A stretch of 64,000 nucleotides of DNA from Rhea pennata (lineage: Eukaryota > Chordata > Aves > Rheiformes > Rheidae): positions 12,864,899 to 12,928,898 of the forward strand of contig NC_084678.1 in NCBI RefSeq assembly GCF_028389875.1, given 5' to 3'. Of this stretch, positions 1 through 37,880 are shown in pieces; position 1 is the first letter of the stretch; the number at the start of each line of letters is the position of its first letter. The position numbers and the translations under genes are program-made. Below the pieces are notes generated by a model, which did no database searches, had not been told where the DNA came from, and saw only the letters and a program-made list of their open reading frames with translations.

Positions 1-9138
<9,138 letters not shown>

Positions 9139-9734
9139 AGGCAGCATGCTGGGAATTGTAAATTGGTTTGATGGTTCTGCCATATCATTGGATTAAATTT
9201 ATTCATAACAATGTTTAAAAAAAGTTAATGTACGACATCTCACAGGTCTTGCCTTTAAATTACCCCTGCACAAATATTATGTAACATAATCTAGAAAGTT
9301 TAAAATGTACAATGAGTGAATGAAAGAGAATATTCTTCAGTGATGAACGGGGGGGGGAATCATGATTTAACACTACAATGGAATATTGTATATGTCATTT
9401 TAAACATTCTTAGGCCCTGGTACATGTTGCTGGATTACCTCTTTTTAAAAAAATTAAAATAGAAAAAAACTATTCCTCCACTGCTGGAGCTGGCCCTATT
9501 GGATGTTTGGAGCTGGGTTAGGCAGGAGGTGTTGATAACTTCTGTAAAATATGTTAATCCACCATTCTGCTCATAAATTTAACAGTTTCTGTCAGTGTCT
9601 TCAACTCTGTGCAAGTTACCAATTTCTTGGCACTTAAATGAATAGTGAGAAGCTGAAAAGAATCGTACGTGGCAATGCTGAATGTGCTAGGCATCATTAA
9701 GAGACGTATATTGACTGGTATGACGCTCATTTGG

Positions 9735-9740
9735 AATAAA
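9735..9740 (+). terminator. Candidate poly(A) signal AATAAA, proximal
   Basis: This is the first canonical hexamer after the VAPB stop codon. The downstream GU-rich element is only moderate. Confidence 0.4.
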
Positions 9741-10173
9741 GGTCAATGCCGCCTTCTCATAAAGGGACCAAGCTTCATTGCTGTTGGTTCATTTAGTTGA
9801 ATTAAAATGTTATTCAGAGATGTTTAATGCATATTTAACTTATTTAATGTATTTCATCTCATGTTTCCTTATTGTCACAAAATTGACTAATACTATATGG
9901 TATAAAAAGGCACCTGTTTTAAAACCAGTGACTAGAACTAAAAATTTGCTGCTGTAGTGATGCGAGATTCTTCTGCCTCCTGGTGTTTTGGGCACTACAC
10001 AATTGTTGGAGTTTTGATCATCTGAGCATTGGAGAAACAGTGGTCAGGAAACTGTTTTTGTATGTAAATAAGTCTATCTAGGGGAAGAAAAATTAGTAGT
10101 AAACTAGTTCAATGCCGTAAAAAGACCAGTCCTGTTTGACTATGTAGCATCGAAAAGAAAAGAAAAGAAATTA

Positions 10174-10179
10174 AATAAA
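10174..10179 (+). terminator. Candidate poly(A) signal AATAAA, distal
   Basis: The hexamer is followed within about 25-55 nt by a T/G-rich stretch (TTTCTTTTGTTACTTTTG) suitable as a cleavage-stimulating downstream element. It is better supported than the hexamer at 9735. A GAAAA pentamer repeat (10152-10170) lies just upstream. Confidence 0.45.
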
Positions 10180-11441
10180 GCCCCCAAATTAAAGTTTCTT
10201 TTGTTACTTTTGTCATGTTCTCACAGTTTTAGAGGAGGGAAAAAAAGAACATACTCTCTGCCACCTTAGTTTGCCTATGGCGTTAGGAAACTGTCAGTCT
10301 TATTTCAGGATTTTTTTTTCCAGCCTAATTTTAGTCTCTAAAATCAATCCAACTCCATCCTAAGCCTGATATATATGAAGTGTTGTTCAAAGTAATCATA
10401 CAGACTACTGATATACTACATAATTTCCATTTTTCAGTTTGATCTGATTCAGTAGTCAATACAGTTGGTAGTATATTGAAAGTGAGGCTAAGATAGTTGT
10501 GTTTCTAAGCATACTTTTATTACAAAATACATAAACTCAATATATTTTAGCATGTTGAATTTCAGTAGATGAAATAGTTTTTTGAGCAAGTAAATCCCCA
10601 TATATTCGTAGATGTTAGGTCCAGAAACCATCAGTGACATGCCAGTCTAGTGTAGCATACCAAAGTTTTTATAACATCCTTCAGGATTAAGATGCATCTT
10701 TAAAATGTGGCTTCGTTCTTTATTCTTTCTGTGATTCTTGAGGAAACTGTTCGGGCTGCGCTCTGTCTACTACACTCTTACTGCATCATTGACCTTTATA
10801 TTTATTTCACATGTGTCTCAAGGGTTTCCTGCTTTGCAAGTGCAAATAAGCAAAATTTTATGTGAGGTTTAAAAAGAAAATGGAAAAAAAATCTCACTGG
10901 TGTGTTCAGCTTATGAACACAACTCTGTGGAAGCTTCCTTTAGAAGAGCCAACAGAAATGAGTTGTCTTCAGCATTTTAAAATGCTAGTGCCTTGTCTGC
11001 TCAGGATGGAAGGGACAAAGCAATTAAAGTCTCCTTGTAAAGGGCAGAGAAGACAGGAGATGAGCTGGAAAGAAGCAGTGAGTTCAGTGCAACAAATTGG
11101 GCAGAACTGATCAAGGAAGAGATACTTTGAGGGCATTAGAAGCTAATGGAAACTTCTACAAGGAGCATTTTAAAAGGAACCTTTTCAAAAAGAAAGGTTG
11201 TAACTGATGTTGTAAAGTAAGTTTTCATAGCTTTCAAGAATATTTTTGAGAAAACCTTAACTAAAGGAAGACTGAACTATCCAGTGGTTGGTTTTGGAGG
11301 CTATAAACATTCTCACCTTGCTAAAAATGTGTTTTCTGAAGAGCTGAATTCCTAATTTGTTTTTCTTAAAATAACGATAATGATGGTATTAACTCTACTG
11401 AGAGCACTTCATTCTACTGAAAAACAGCCTCAGAAAAGCTT

Positions 11442-11466
11442 CCCCCCTCCCCCCCCCCCCCCCCCC
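11442..11466. repeat. Poly(C) tract
   Basis: There are 25 positions of C interrupted by one T. The minus strand is a G run able to form quadruplex-like structures. Confidence 0.9.
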
Positions 11467-14400
11467 GAAAATTCTGTCTTTGCAGGGTAGAAGACTGAAG
11501 CTTTAACCTGGTCTCTTGCGGGGATATCTTTAATAGTGTTCCAGGCAAATGTCACACATGGTTAGTACCACAAATGATTTTGCTGGCAAAGGCAGCTTCC
11601 AGATGAAGAAAGCCAGCAGAATCTCTCTCCTTTTGGTGTTTAATAGTTGCACTCCTGAGTGATCTGTGAAAACTTGGAACTTACTCATTTGTGAGCAAAG
11701 TTACTTCTGTTGTTTGCATTCCAGAAGTACATGGAGGTCAGGAAAACACTCTTGTGTTCTGCTAAATGCCTTACAAACATGATCGAAAGAAACTACTAAA
11801 CAAGGGACCTTAGTTTAAATGGCAAAGGATGTACTGGTACCAACTGCGGTCTGCAGCTGGGGATGGCGCACACTGTCAGTCCTAAACCAGATCATTAAAT
11901 GAAGTTTTTATATCTTGGAACTTGACAAAATTTTGAGGTCTTTCCTCATTTCCCATTTTTTGACAACAGCCTAAACAGATAGTAGCGCTTAATTGTCTGA
12001 ATAATGCTTTGTTTCCACTGAGCGTAAAATAAAGAGTTATCAGTGGGAACTTTTTTACCTGTCCATTTGACCAAACCCTTCTTTCTTATGCATCAGAAGG
12101 AAAACTGTGGATGTTTCCTGGTAAGGTTCTTAAAAGGCTAGTCTTCAAGTGTTTGCCAAAATCATTTCTGTATTGGGTGTATATTCTTAAGCCACTGGAA
12201 TTTTTGTAAGTTGTACTTTACGCGATGACACCAGAGCAAATACTTCCATCAAGTGTTCATAGAAAGGGGATTATTCTGGAGGGCATTATGTATCTTAGGA
12301 AGCTATGCATGAAACAGAGTTTATAAATAATATTATTGTCTGGTGTTCTCACATGACATCAGATGTTAGAAAACAGTGTATAATTGATAAATGATAGTAG
12401 AAATCAAGTTATTACTTAATCTAATGATTGTTCTTGCCATTCTTTTCAGATAGCTACTTGCATATACATGTACTGTTAATTTTTATAAGAACCAGTAGAA
12501 GCTGCTTAGATAGTCTTCCCTTTCTGGATATTTGCATTTTTGTCTGTCCTTTGGGCCCTGTGTATGAATAGGTTTCTAAAATGTCATGAAGCCTGGTAAT
12601 GGGAAATGAACAGAAAACAGTTTCTACTATTTTCACGTAGTTATCCACATCTTAAAGGAAATCTTTCTGTGCATGAATGATAACTATTGCTCTACTTTGG
12701 CAGTAATCAAATATGAATGCAAAACTATAGCAAATGCGTATGCAGGCTAGGCACCCAGTGTGGTGTTGCTGTTGAAGAGCCTTAGGAATCAAAGAGCGAG
12801 ATAATACCATGTATGTAAAATTGAGAGAGATTGATGATTGATTACCATAATGTAATTTTCTGAAGATACGGGATTGTAATTGCTTGACAACAGTATTCCA
12901 TGCTACTTTTTCTCCTGAAATGCTGTTAGTGGGATAAGGTTGGAACCTCACTTTGCAAATTACTAGAGTTTTTTTCTCACCAATAAACTATAAAGGGTTT
13001 CTGTTCCCTGCATATGTACACTTGCAATTTTTATTATAATTTTGATTTAGCAAGCTGGGACATATACATAGTGGTCCACAGTTGTGTACCTTGTGATGAT
13101 GGATTTTTACTGTCTTATGATATTTAATGTTGCAGTTGCCTAATGCAAGAAAACTCCATACATGTCATCCCTTGTTCTTAGAAAACGTGCTTGGCATTTT
13201 CATCTCATTTGGAACACCTCTTTAATTCTTAGGCACAACAGTGACTTACAGGCTTTTGAAGCTATATTTTCTTTGCTTCACATGGTGTCCTGAAATGCCA
13301 TATCCTGAGCCTTGTCTTCTGTATAAAGTCACTGAGAGAAAAACACAACCAAAAATCCCTATGTTTGAAAGTAAAGAACGTGTAAAACAAGCTCTCTGAA
13401 CTTCACGATTGTGGTGGCTGTTACAGCTACAGTAGCACTTCATGGCAGCACTAAGGGAGCTTGAGGTTGGAGAGCCACTTTTTCATGCCATGACAAAGCG
13501 GGTCTGCATCCTTACTCCAATCCTCAAGTGAGCACGTTGAGAGTGGACAAGTGGTGAGTAAACTGCATTTGTTTTCAAGCAAAAAAACTGTAAGCACAAC
13601 ATCTCAGAAAATGGAGGAGCTGGGGGATGGGAAGGAAAAAAGAGGAGTGAGTTTAGATTGTTCAAAATTGTACACAGGTAGTTAATGAATCGTGTTCTGT
13701 ATACTGCTCTGAGTTGGCCTGTGCAGATGCAGCACAAACACTGTTTGCTTGAAGTAGAAGCATCTGGTGGTTATCTAGAAATGAAAATGTTTGAAAATCT
13801 TTGAGAAATAATTAGTAGATTTCTATACTGCTAGTAACATTCTTTAGCTGTAAACCAAACAGGTCGAAAACCCTACTGAAATTCCAAGTGTTTTCCTCAG
13901 GATATGGACTCTATGGTGTCTTCTAACCTTACACTCTTTTTGAAAAAAAGAGGAATTATAACAGAAATTTCTCCAATGTTTAAGTCTTTAAATGTGCACA
14001 TTTGTACAAATTTCAGTGTACATATCTGAGAATTTTTTTTGTGATTCAGAAACTAATATAAAGGAAGAAAGTAATCTGTATGGGGTGAGATTAGTTCAGT
14101 AGTGTCTGAGGAGTTTTCCTTTGTAATCAGACATATGCCTATAAATTTAATTTACTGATTAGAAAATACTTGTGTAAACCTACATTTAAGCATTTTAGAA
14201 AGAAGAGCAACTACTGAGCAAGGCTGCTGGTTCATACAGAGTGAAACCTAACTGGTCTGTAGATTGAATTGCTTAAAAGATGACAACAGAATATAACGCT
14301 AGTATAAATCATCTGTTACTGCTATATAAATAGAGGGATTTATTGTTAAAGCAAGGCAATGCAGATCCTTTGGCTATGTCTGATTATGATTTCTTTACAT

Positions 14401-17400
14401 TATGTTGACAACTTCATGTGTACTTTGTCTAATGAGTGTCAGTGCAAAAGTGACACTGTTCATTATATTGTTTTTTACTTTTGATTAGCTTCAAAGAACA
14501 AAGTAATTGTGTGTTTCCACTACTCATAACTGCTTAACTATAAAATTTGTTTGTTAATTAATGGGTTGATTTTTCTTGCTGGATAAATGCAGGTTGTTTT
14601 TTAAAATAACACAAGTAAGAGCCAGACAAAAATCTCACATGTAGCATTATAATAAGCATGCATTTATACACTTCCAAAATGACTGTATGCATGTCATTAA
14701 CTCTGTTTCCTGTGACTTCCTTTCCTTTTACAGAGCAGCTTTCAGATTTTTTCTTTCAAGAGCCAAACTTTGAAAACTACTAAATTATCATGTAGATCTT
14801 GCTGCCTCCCAGTTTAGGCCTTAGTTTATCCTGAGGCTTCTGCATGAATGAGACCTGCAAGAAAGGACTCTTGAGTGCAAAAAACAAGGCTGCTTTTCCT
14901 TGAAATAAACTTGAACTTTGAATCTTTTCTGCTATGATCTGTCAGTAGAAAATGGCCTTTTCCAGATGGTAAAACAGAAGAAGTTAACAAAACAAATGAA
15001 TTAAGAAGAATTAATTGAAGTTGCATATTACAAGCTGACATTATACATCTGGAATTTCTGTTTATGTTTCTGCATCAGTACATTTCATTCTTATTTAGTA
15101 AGTTCTTAATTTTGTGGTCTTTTTCCAAGCTTTCAGAGTGCCTATGAAGAACTGAAGAACAGTGTGCAGTATTGTCCTGAATTTAGCTATAATTTTTTTT
15201 ATACGAATCTTTTCTTTCAGTGGAGAGACTCACAAGATCAGAAAAATGTCCTGAACCCCTGATGTTTAAGTTGGCAGATTTCCCACACGCAATTATCCAT
15301 ACACAGCTATTTTTAAAAGATCTTTATTAAGGCATTACAAAGTGGAGCACTCGGAAGTTAGGAAATGGCAAAAACATGTTTGCCTGTGCACTGTTAATTT
15401 GGCTTTTTCCTGTGAATGTACTGCAGTATCTAAGTAAGCTACGGCTACCCTGAAGGTGTCTTAAGACTGCCCAACTTTTGTGAGCCTGACCTTGCATAGT
15501 CCAATAGGTTTTCTTAGGCTTTGCATATTTAGGGATTTTTTTAAAAAGAGAACTTTAAAAAATGGCATCATGATACTACATGTAACCAGTGCACGTGTTA
15601 GGATTAAATGGGTCACATCCTTGCATGGACACCCCTTGTTGACCTAAGTATCTGATGCAGTGATGAGCTGCTTCAGCTCAAGCAGCAACTTCTGTTTTCA
15701 CGTTTTGCTGGGAGGCCTCAAAGAAGCATGATTGAAGCCAGGAGTTTTTGCTTTAGTTCGGAGCACAAGAGAGTTTCTGTGAAGGCCGCACACTCTCCTG
15801 CCCAGTTTCTTTAGTGGTCTGTTCTGCCTGAGCTGTCACATCCCTGCTTCACTCCCTCAGCTCTTGTGGTCAATCCAAGTCACCAGTCTTGAGCCTAGGC
15901 AAAGAAGCAGGCTCAGCCTATCGTATTTAAATGGCATTTCTTCTCTACTGCCTATTTACTTTCCATTTTGGTCTCCTTTCTGTGGCTCCTCTTCCACCTC
16001 TTCCAAAGTTGCTCTTCCCTGTCTCCTTCCCAGATGTTGGCCTGTGTGATCTTTCGTGGCTCTGCCCTGGCTACCTGTTGGAACAGTCCTTCCTTGTGTC
16101 TAGTCCCAGACACCTTTTCCCATCCTAGGCAGCAAGTCACCTTTCTGCCTTCTACCTGATCAAATTTTATTTCTCCTTTCTCTTCACTCGGGAGAGTTTG
16201 AAGCACCGCATCATGCCAGGCACCTCCTTTCTGTCTCTTGAGCTTTTCTGTGCTGCTTCTGTGTGTGCGCCATGTCCCGACCCTTGTCTGGCACCTTTCC
16301 CCCCTCAGGCTGCAGCCGAATTCAGCATGGAAATTTCCAGAGATTGCACAACATTGAACAACGGGAGTCCTGTGGCAGCAGAGCTTTTGCACAGTGCTTT
16401 ACTCACAAAATCATGCTCTTTCTCGGGCCCAACATAATGTTTTTGCTTCCCACTAAAGCAGTGGAGGACCTGCCTCGTAGTGCAGGACACTCGCCTGATG
16501 TGTGGGAGAGCCACAAGCAATGCCCCACTCTACCTGCTCTAAACTCACCTGGACATTTTTACCTCAAATGCAAGGTACACCTTCAGCACTGCGTTGATTT
16601 CTGCAATTTTCTCCATAGGATTGTAATGAAAGCCATGCAACCTGTGGTGTCTGTTATTTTGGTGTTTAAAGTCAAATACATGCTTTTTTATTCAGTGCAG
16701 TCTAGCAAGTGAATCACATTATGATAACAGTTTATCCAAAAGTGTTTTGAAACTTATTTTTTGTGTTTGGTTTAGGTTTAGGAATTGTTTGGGAAATTCA
16801 GAATGCAAATTACAGCCTAAGGCATTTTAAACATAGAGGACATGAAGATGGCTAATTGGAAAGATGAGTAACTTAATGGAACCATTGAAGAGGAGATCAG
16901 GCACTAGACTGAGTTTGTCCAGCTAACTCAGCCCAGGATTAAAATGTCCATGCCTACTAGAGAAGTAGAAAATTGCAAAGGCTGAGTAACTTAGGGTATT
17001 AAAGAAGGTGTGAAAGGCTTTCATGTTCAGAATCACTGCAGGAATTTAATAATGCATTCACAATATTTGAAAATTACATTTGGGGGGGGTTTCTTCTGTG
17101 CTTTGAGTGTTTAAAAAAACCCCTAAATTCTTGAAAGCCTTAGACTGGAAGTTAAGGGGAAGAGTTCTCAAGTCACTCGTGCCTGTTTCTGTTGCCTTTC
17201 GACAGATTCTTTCCTGCCTGTGTGTCTGTTTTCTTGATTTTTTTTTCTCCATAGATAAAATAAAAAGGTGTATAGTTGTTTTATAGTTGAAAGGAATCCA
17301 GTAGTCAGTTTTAATGTTTGTTGTTTATGTCCTGGGTCTGTCTTTCTAATGCAATGTTAGACATGTAATGTGAAGGTTTTCTGTTTTCTCTTGGTTATGT

Positions 17401-18186
17401 CAGATAAAGATAAATTAATCACAGAAACAGAAGTTGGTGGTTACTGTGGAATCCTGATTGCATTTGAGGTAGGCATGCAGCCATACTGCATTAATACATG
17501 TAATTGGTGTTTCAAAAGGGCACACCTGAGCAAATGTCATATCAAATCTGATAGTGAATAAGAAATTGGATGAAAAACTGTGAATTACATTTGGCAGTTT
17601 TCTAAGACAAAAGTATTAAATGGCCGAAAAAACAACTTTTGCAATCAAGAAAAGGGGACAACTTTGCATGAAGTCTGTCCTAGTACAGTGATGAAATGAA
17701 GGAAAAATTAGGTGTAAATTATTAAAAAAAAGTAAGAAAATGGAAAATGGACAGTAGTCAACAGAAGATGAGTTATGAAGTGTAGAAAATTAATAAGGAA
17801 AGTAACAGCCAAAGGAAAAGAAAAATGTACATGTTGGAGTGCTTGGTGATAAACAGCTGAAGTACAGAGTGAAATCTGCAGTAGGATAAGGACCATTACT
17901 ACATGCAGATGGCAAAACTGCAAGTGATGATGTAAGAGACTGGAAAGGTGATGTCATTCATTAGTGTTTCTTAATATTCAAAAATAAACATTTTTTAATC
18001 CAGTAGGACTAGAAAATTTCTAAGGGAGATGCCTGAGGCAGTCTGTGACCTGCTGATGAGAATGGCTGAGAGGACAGGATGGCCTGGGTGAAATGTTCAG
18101 TTTGCTTGACACCCCCAAGTAAAGGAATGGAAAAGGTGATGAATGGTGATGGAGGCACATAATGCAAGTTATTTCATTCTAGGATC

Positions 18187-18206
18187 TTTTTTTTTTTTTT
18201 TTTTTT
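18187..18206. repeat. Poly(T) tract
   Basis: There are about 20 consecutive T, roughly 380 bp before the CR1 relic. Confidence 0.9.
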
Positions 18207-18584
18207 CCAATTTTACATTCTTTGGGATTACAGTAAATTGAGTATATCTGGACCCTGGCAAAGCTTGGGCTTCTGTGATAATCGTACATCTCAAAAGTGG
18301 TCATTCAAAGAGAACCACAATGAAAGAGGAGTGCTCACAGAAGAAATCTGCTGGGACACAGGGACCCAAGGTAATTCAGTAGTTCCAGATCACTTGTGAA
18401 AATACATATAAAATTGCTACTGATAAAATGTATACATGACAAAATATCCGTACCCTGGACCACAGCAAGGAAGAACTCCCCCTGAGTACCCAGTGCAGCC
18501 TTTTCCAGGGCAAAAGACTAATGAATACGAACACATCTTGTTTTGAATTATCATGACCAGTAAGTGATTATACTTCTGTATGTC

Positions 18585-18960
18585 TCAGCTGTGAGACTCG
18601 GGAATTTTGGATGTGACTTGGGTATTTGCATTTTAAAAGAGAAGCTGAACAATTGGAATGGATGCAAAAAAAAATGACTAGTGGAGTGTGAAAATGCTGG
18701 CGAGGGAGAGGGAGTTCACTTGGCTGAGTTTATCTAACAAGACTGAGAATGTCTTGGGTACAATGCGGAAGTATCTTCACAGGGAGAAAATACCCAACAC
18801 TGCAGCTCCCTCTGACCTTGAGAAGCGCAACACAGGAATCACTGACTGGACATCAAAGCCAGGCAAATTCAGATTGAGAAAGGGCACGTAGTCTTAAGAG
18901 AGTAACTGTAATTTAGGAATGTTTTCCCCAAAGCTGTGAACAGAACAATAAAAGTTATGA
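18585..18960 (+). mobile_element. Decayed CR1-type LINE, C-terminal end of ORF2
   Basis: Conceptual translation in the plus sense keeps the ordered landmarks of the CR1 ORF2 C-terminus. These are a VRLGNFGC segment (VRPxLEYC type), then HFKREAEQLEWMQKK (family HFKKDxxKLEWVQRR), then KYLHREKI and DWTSKPGKFRLRK (family GWKLxxxKFRL). The frame changes between the LEW block (about 18641) and the KYLHR block (about 18760), and stops follow after 18891, so the copy is dead. It resembles the older CR1 types known from turtles and crocodilians more than the young chicken CR1 subfamilies. That comparison is from memory. Confidence 0.8.
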
Positions 18961-21202
18961 TATTTATGCAAATAGCTTTTCCATGTTTGTTTTTTTTTTC
19001 TTTTTTTCTTTCAGAAGTATATTTAAGTGGGGATAAGTATACTTAGGAGAGGATGAAAAGGCCCGGGTGAGGCGTTCAACAGAAGGAGCGTAGCTTCGTT
19101 CCCTGTTCTTCCCATGGACATCTCTGGGTCATGAGCCCGTTGCTCTGATTTGAATGGCAGCAGCCTTCTGCCCAGGCTGTAGCGAGTGACGGTCCTAGCA
19201 CGGTGAGGGGAGACGAGTCATCTGAAGGAAGACAGTTCTGCTGTGCATATGGGTTGTGTGAGATCCAGCTACACTACCCGGGGCTTTCCCTTGCTTCATA
19301 GCATTTTAACAGGAATCTTGCAAAGACAACTTCACAAGCTGAGGTAAACTTTAATTCTCACACCACAGGAGAAAGGGACCCTTTTGGGTGGCCTCCCAAT
19401 TGGCGGTTCTTGTTGGCTTTGCCCAGGGTGGGTGGGTAAAGCGCCTCCTGGCAGGGCCCCGAAGGAGGTAGGTGCACTAGGTGGTTTATAATCACTCCCC
19501 GTTCTTTAAACGTTTGCTTGTGGATCTCCATGCAATAGCAGGCAACAAAACACAGCAACCCTTAGCAATGGCGGGAGGTATTTTGCAGGAGTGCTTTACC
19601 TGCGGAAGTTTTCACTATGGTGAGTGAAGAAAGAGGACTAGGAGGCGGGAGACTGATTTTCCCTGCTGACTTGGCACCTGGAGAAGTCTCTTTCTCCATA
19701 CTGCAGAGGGCAGCTGATTACAGAGATAAGTTAGCCAAGCTTGGCCTTTTTGTGTATCCCCTTAGAAGCATATTCGCATGTTCCAGGCTTGGTAAAATAT
19801 GCTGACAACATTTATATCACAATTGTATGCATTTAATAAGTATCTCATTTGAATTATTTGTTCATGTACAGATCCCCCAGAAGTATTTATATGTTATAAA
19901 ACCCATAAATTATCTAAGTACAAGCTGCAGGTTTGTAAATACAGTATTAAGAAGGTAGCTATTGCATAGCTAGTTTAACAAAATATCCTTGGCGAATAAG
20001 ATATATAGGCTTGTTTGGAGAGGATTTAGCTACTGGGAGGAGGTCTTCTCCAAGTAAGTTACATGCTTCTTAACTGCAGCAGACAAAGGAATATAACTTC
20101 TTACTTTGTCCTTCTTGTCACTAGAAATCAGTTTGACCTGATGTGCTATCTGAGCAGAGTATTTCCTCAGCACCTTGTTCACTAATGGCAAATCTATGAA
20201 ACATCCTTACATAAATGTGGCTGGATTGAGAGCTAAATTAATAATTTCTGTGCCAGAACACTTACTAAAGAGGAGACAGTGAAAATACATGGCCTAAGAA
20301 GGCTTGCACTATACGCGCTCTTTGGCTCCGTGAGCTCCGTGACGAGCAGGAGCCGCTGGCTGCCTGGCCGTGCTTTGCTGGCTGGACAAGGGCGGCAGTA
20401 ACGTGGCCGCTGCCCCCTTCCCAAAGCGCGGCCCGGTGCAGGTGATGGGAAAGGCCAGAATAACGCAACACGGACGCGGTGCCCGCAGCTCCGTGCAGCT
20501 GAAGGTTGGGAGCAGTCGGGCACAGAGACTTTGTCCACTTACTGCGTAATCTGACCACGGCCAGGCACAGCAGTCTGTCCAGGTAATGTTCAGTGGGGGC
20601 TGCTTTTTTGCACATACCTAAGTGGAAAACTGTACACTGCATATCTGTCCGTGTACATATACATGAAAACTGCAGGAGAAGTCTATAAACTGAGGAAGGA
20701 AATATTAACAGTGCCCTTATCAAGAGCACTTGCTGACTATTGCTGACTGACACTGCAGATCTGAATTTTCAAAAACAGCAATGAGGAGTATGACGGGAGG
20801 GAATGTAACCTAAAAGAAACTCAGCAGCCAACACTTTGGATGTTTGAATTACATCTGAATCAAGCTCTTGATTATATCTTAGCAGTGTCAAAAGCTCAAA
20901 GCAGCAATTGTAATTGATGTAGCTTTTTTTTTCTCTCTTATTGCTAAATTATCTATTGCAATGTGCAATGCTTCCATCTCACCACATTAGATTTGTAGGC
21001 AAAGAGGGAAGATTAGGCAATAAAGCCACAGCACAAACAGTATATAGTCAGGCATATCTTCTTGGCTTTGCTCACTGCTTTTTTTTTTTTCAAAGTGTTT
21101 CCAAATCTAAGCAAAACTGATTCCAGATGTGCTCATCTGAAGGATATAAAATCACCCTAGCACCAGGACTATCTGAATTCTGTGCTGTACCTGAACAGAC
21201 AG
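18961..21202. other. Intergenic region and probable APCDD1L 3' untranslated region
   Basis: On the minus strand this should contain the APCDD1L 3' UTR. I found no canonical AATAAA (plus-strand TTTATT) within 2 kb after the stop. ATTAAA-type hexamers occur at 19832-19837 and 19350-19355. A GC-richer stretch at 20330-20520 is open in two minus-strand frames without recognisable domains. Confidence 0.5.
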
Positions 21203-37127
<15,925 letters not shown>

Positions 37128-37294
37128 GGCGGGCGCGCTGCTTCGCGGCCGAGCTGGCGGCGGCGCGGGGCGACGGCGGCGCCCGCGGGGCTCAGCGGGG
37201 CGGCGCGGCCATGGGCCGCCGCCGGCTCCCCCGGCGCCGCTCCGCCGCGGCACCCCGCCGCCGGCGGCCGCTCAGCCCCGGGCTTTGCAAAGGC

Positions 37295-37351
37295 GGGGGG
37301 GGGGGTGGGGAGAAAGAAAAAGAAGAAGAAAGAAAGAAAGATTTTTTTTTT
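37295..37351. repeat. Purine tract with G run, then poly(T)
   Basis: G11-T-G4 is followed by AGAAAGAAAAAGAAGAAGAA and AGAAAGAAAG, then 11 T. It lies about 170-220 bp upstream of the APCDD1L ATG. It could form a quadruplex or triplex structure at the promoter. Confidence 0.85.
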
Positions 37352-37880
37352 TAAGGGAACCCACCCAGCCCGCCTCCGCTGCGAAGTGCGTCCCCCCCCC
37401 GCACGGCTGATAGTTTTAATGGAGCTGGGCAGCTACAGGTTGCCGCTGCCAGAGGAGGTGGAGACTCCGCCGCCTGCGCCCCACGCGCGGCTGCACGTCG
37501 GGGCAGCCCCGCCGCGGGCCGGCCCGCCGGGGGCCCCCGGCTGCCGCCGCCCCCGCGCCCCGCCGCCCTCAGACGGGGCCGCGGGGAGACCGCCCTGGCA
37601 GCCCGCGCTGCCGCAGGGACCCGCGGAGCCCTCGGGGAAGCTGCCCCCGGGCCGGGAGTCCAGCGGGGCCCCCGGGACACGCGGCCGCGGAGCAGGACTT
37701 CGCCGCAGCCCTGGGCGTACGCGCCCCCTCGACAAACCCACGCGCGCCCGCACGGGCAGCGGAGCGTGGGCTCCCGGCGCGGCCGGCCCCGCGGCCCCTC
37801 CGACGGAGTAAGGACATCCGCGTCCTCCTCCCGCCCTGGGCGCCCGGTCGCAGCCGCTCTGTGCTCGCGGATTCGCTGAG

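Larger units (their letters stand above)
9139..10195 (+). other. VAPB: Probable VAPB 3' untranslated region
   Basis: The sequence is AT-rich and non-coding after the VAPB stop, with two AATAAA hexamers (9735 and 10174). Human VAPB has a long 3' UTR, so the transcript could run further, towards the AATAAA at 12028. The true end cannot be fixed from sequence alone. Confidence 0.55.
10196..18584. other. Intergenic region between VAPB and APCDD1L
   Basis: There is no coding exon with family resemblance. Simple features are a C run (11442-11466) and further AATAAA hexamers at 12028 and 12982 that might serve longer VAPB transcripts. The segment at 15.86-16.7 kb is open in several frames on both strands, but the predicted peptides overlap each other and match nothing I know. 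Confidence 0.7.

Noticed and set aside
15952..16712. Overlapping 146- and 149-codon frames on opposite strands
   Set aside because: They match no family I know and are not linked to plausible exons. Chance openness is the simpler explanation.
18984..19020. Strong polypyrimidine-CAG acceptor-like site
   Set aside because: No open exon with family similarity or donor follows. Such T-rich CAG sites are common by chance.
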